DNA of 64,000 nucleotides from positions 4,026,107 to 4,090,106 of the forward strand of contig NZ_CP045928.1 in assembly GCF_009664855.1 (NCBI RefSeq). Reading direction: 5' to 3'. The notes beneath the pieces were generated by a model. That model was not told where the DNA came from. It searched no databases and saw only the letters and a program-made list of their open reading frames with translations. Origin of the DNA: Flavobacterium sp. SLB02 (lineage in GTDB: Bacteria; Bacteroidota; Bacteroidia; Flavobacteriales; Flavobacteriaceae). This document shows, piece by piece, positions 63,644-64,000 of the stretch (positions within the stretch are counted from its first letter, which is position 1; each line of letters begins with the position of its first letter). A program made the translations under genes and the position numbers.

Positions 63644-64000
63644 TTATACTGCTTTAGGGTCCAATGCAATTGCAGGACTCATAGTGCTTGTAAGGTGAAT
63701 ACCTTTAATGTAGGTACCTTTAGCAGCAGTTGGTTTAAGTTTGATTAATGTTTGAATAATTTCGTGTGCATTGTCATAAATTTGCTCAGCTCCAAAAGAA
63801 ACTTTACCAATTCCTGCATGTACGATACCAGTTTTATCAACTTTAAAGTCAATTTTACCAGCTTTTACCTCTGCAACAGCTTTTGCAACATCCATAGTTA
63901 CAGTACCTGTTTTAGGGTTTGGCATTAAACCTCTAGGTCCTAAAATACGACCTAATGGACCTAATTTACCCATAACAGCTGGCATAGTGATGATAACATC
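63644..64000 (-). CDS. rplA: 50S ribosomal protein L1, 3' part, cut by the window edge
   Basis: 119 codons of the C-terminal half are present. The frame continues past base 64000, and the ATG at 63985 is an internal Met, not the start. The L1 segment GKLGPLGRILGPRGLMPNPK then TGTVTMDVAKAV is unmistakable, and the C-terminus (GIHLTSTMSPAIALDP) is complete. Confidence 0.97.
   Translation of the reverse strand, partial: DVIITMPAVMGKLGPLGRILGPRGLMPNPKTGTVTMDVAKAVAEVKAGKIDFKVDKTGIVHAGIGKVSFGAEQIYDNAHEIIQTLIKLKPTAAKGTYIKGIHLTSTMSPAIALDPKAV

Noticed and set aside
1..64000. CRISPR arrays, insertion sequences, tRNA or rRNA genes
   Set aside because: No regularly spaced repeats, transposase motifs with terminal repeats, or cloverleaf or rRNA core sequences were seen on reading both strands.

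Overview
The window is AT-rich chromosomal DNA of a Bacteroidota bacterium, most likely a Flavobacterium or close relative. The evidence is the gene order rplA-rplJ-rplL-rpoB-rpoC-DUF3467, -7 boxes of the flavobacterial type TAnnTTTG, the general lack of Shine-Dalgarno sequences, an XrtN-type exosortase pair, and a CarboxypepD_reg/kelch exported protein. No rRNA, tRNA, CRISPR array, insertion sequence or prophage body was seen.

Layout. 1-473: leftward tandem promoters that look like the start of an rRNA operon lying outside the window, then a terminator. 474-4368: an LLM flavin oxidoreductase, a sigma-54 response regulator and an exported WG-repeat protein. 4551-14001: a high-affinity potassium system (small gene, two tiny membrane peptides including KdpF, kdpA, kdpB, kdpC, an outer-membrane porin, a KdpD input-domain protein and a separate histidine kinase). 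KdpD is split, and the nearest candidate partner regulator is the sigma-54 protein at 1759. 14033-15839: an antitoxin remnant, a PAP2 phosphatase behind a well-formed tandem operator, and unknown genes. 15916-23934: a DNA damage cassette with a divergent LexA/UmuD-like S24 repressor, a Y-family polymerase, a second DnaE, a DnaQ-UvrC fusion nuclease, an exonuclease III homologue and an AlkB homologue. 24090-26233: a DUF1810 protein and an amino acid permease.

26660-31131: five tightly packed genes that I do not recognise as a named system. They encode a 150-aa protein, a 566-aa protein with a membrane hairpin, a 62-aa peptide, a 178-aa protein and a Ycf46-like AAA+ ATPase. This is the best candidate for an undescribed system. 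It is followed by a two-component pair (31612-33409), a LysM/NlpC cell-wall hydrolase and a kelch protein.

36886-42052: two unrelated-type aconitases side by side (AcnA-like and AcnB). 42499-46241: a dedicated exosortase XrtN and its VIT-domain substrate with a PEP sorting tail. 46301-48763: a MoxR ATPase and a SurA-like chaperone. 49304-52492: an archaeal-type GH13 alpha-amylase lipoprotein and release factor 3. 52572-53303: a CxxC-motif protein. 53674-64000: DUF3467, rpoC, rpoB, rplL, rplJ and the 3' part of rplA, all leftward, with an attenuator-like hairpin between rplL and rpoB.

All assignments come from reading motifs by eye. No database search was possible, so product names rest on recognised family signatures and gene context.
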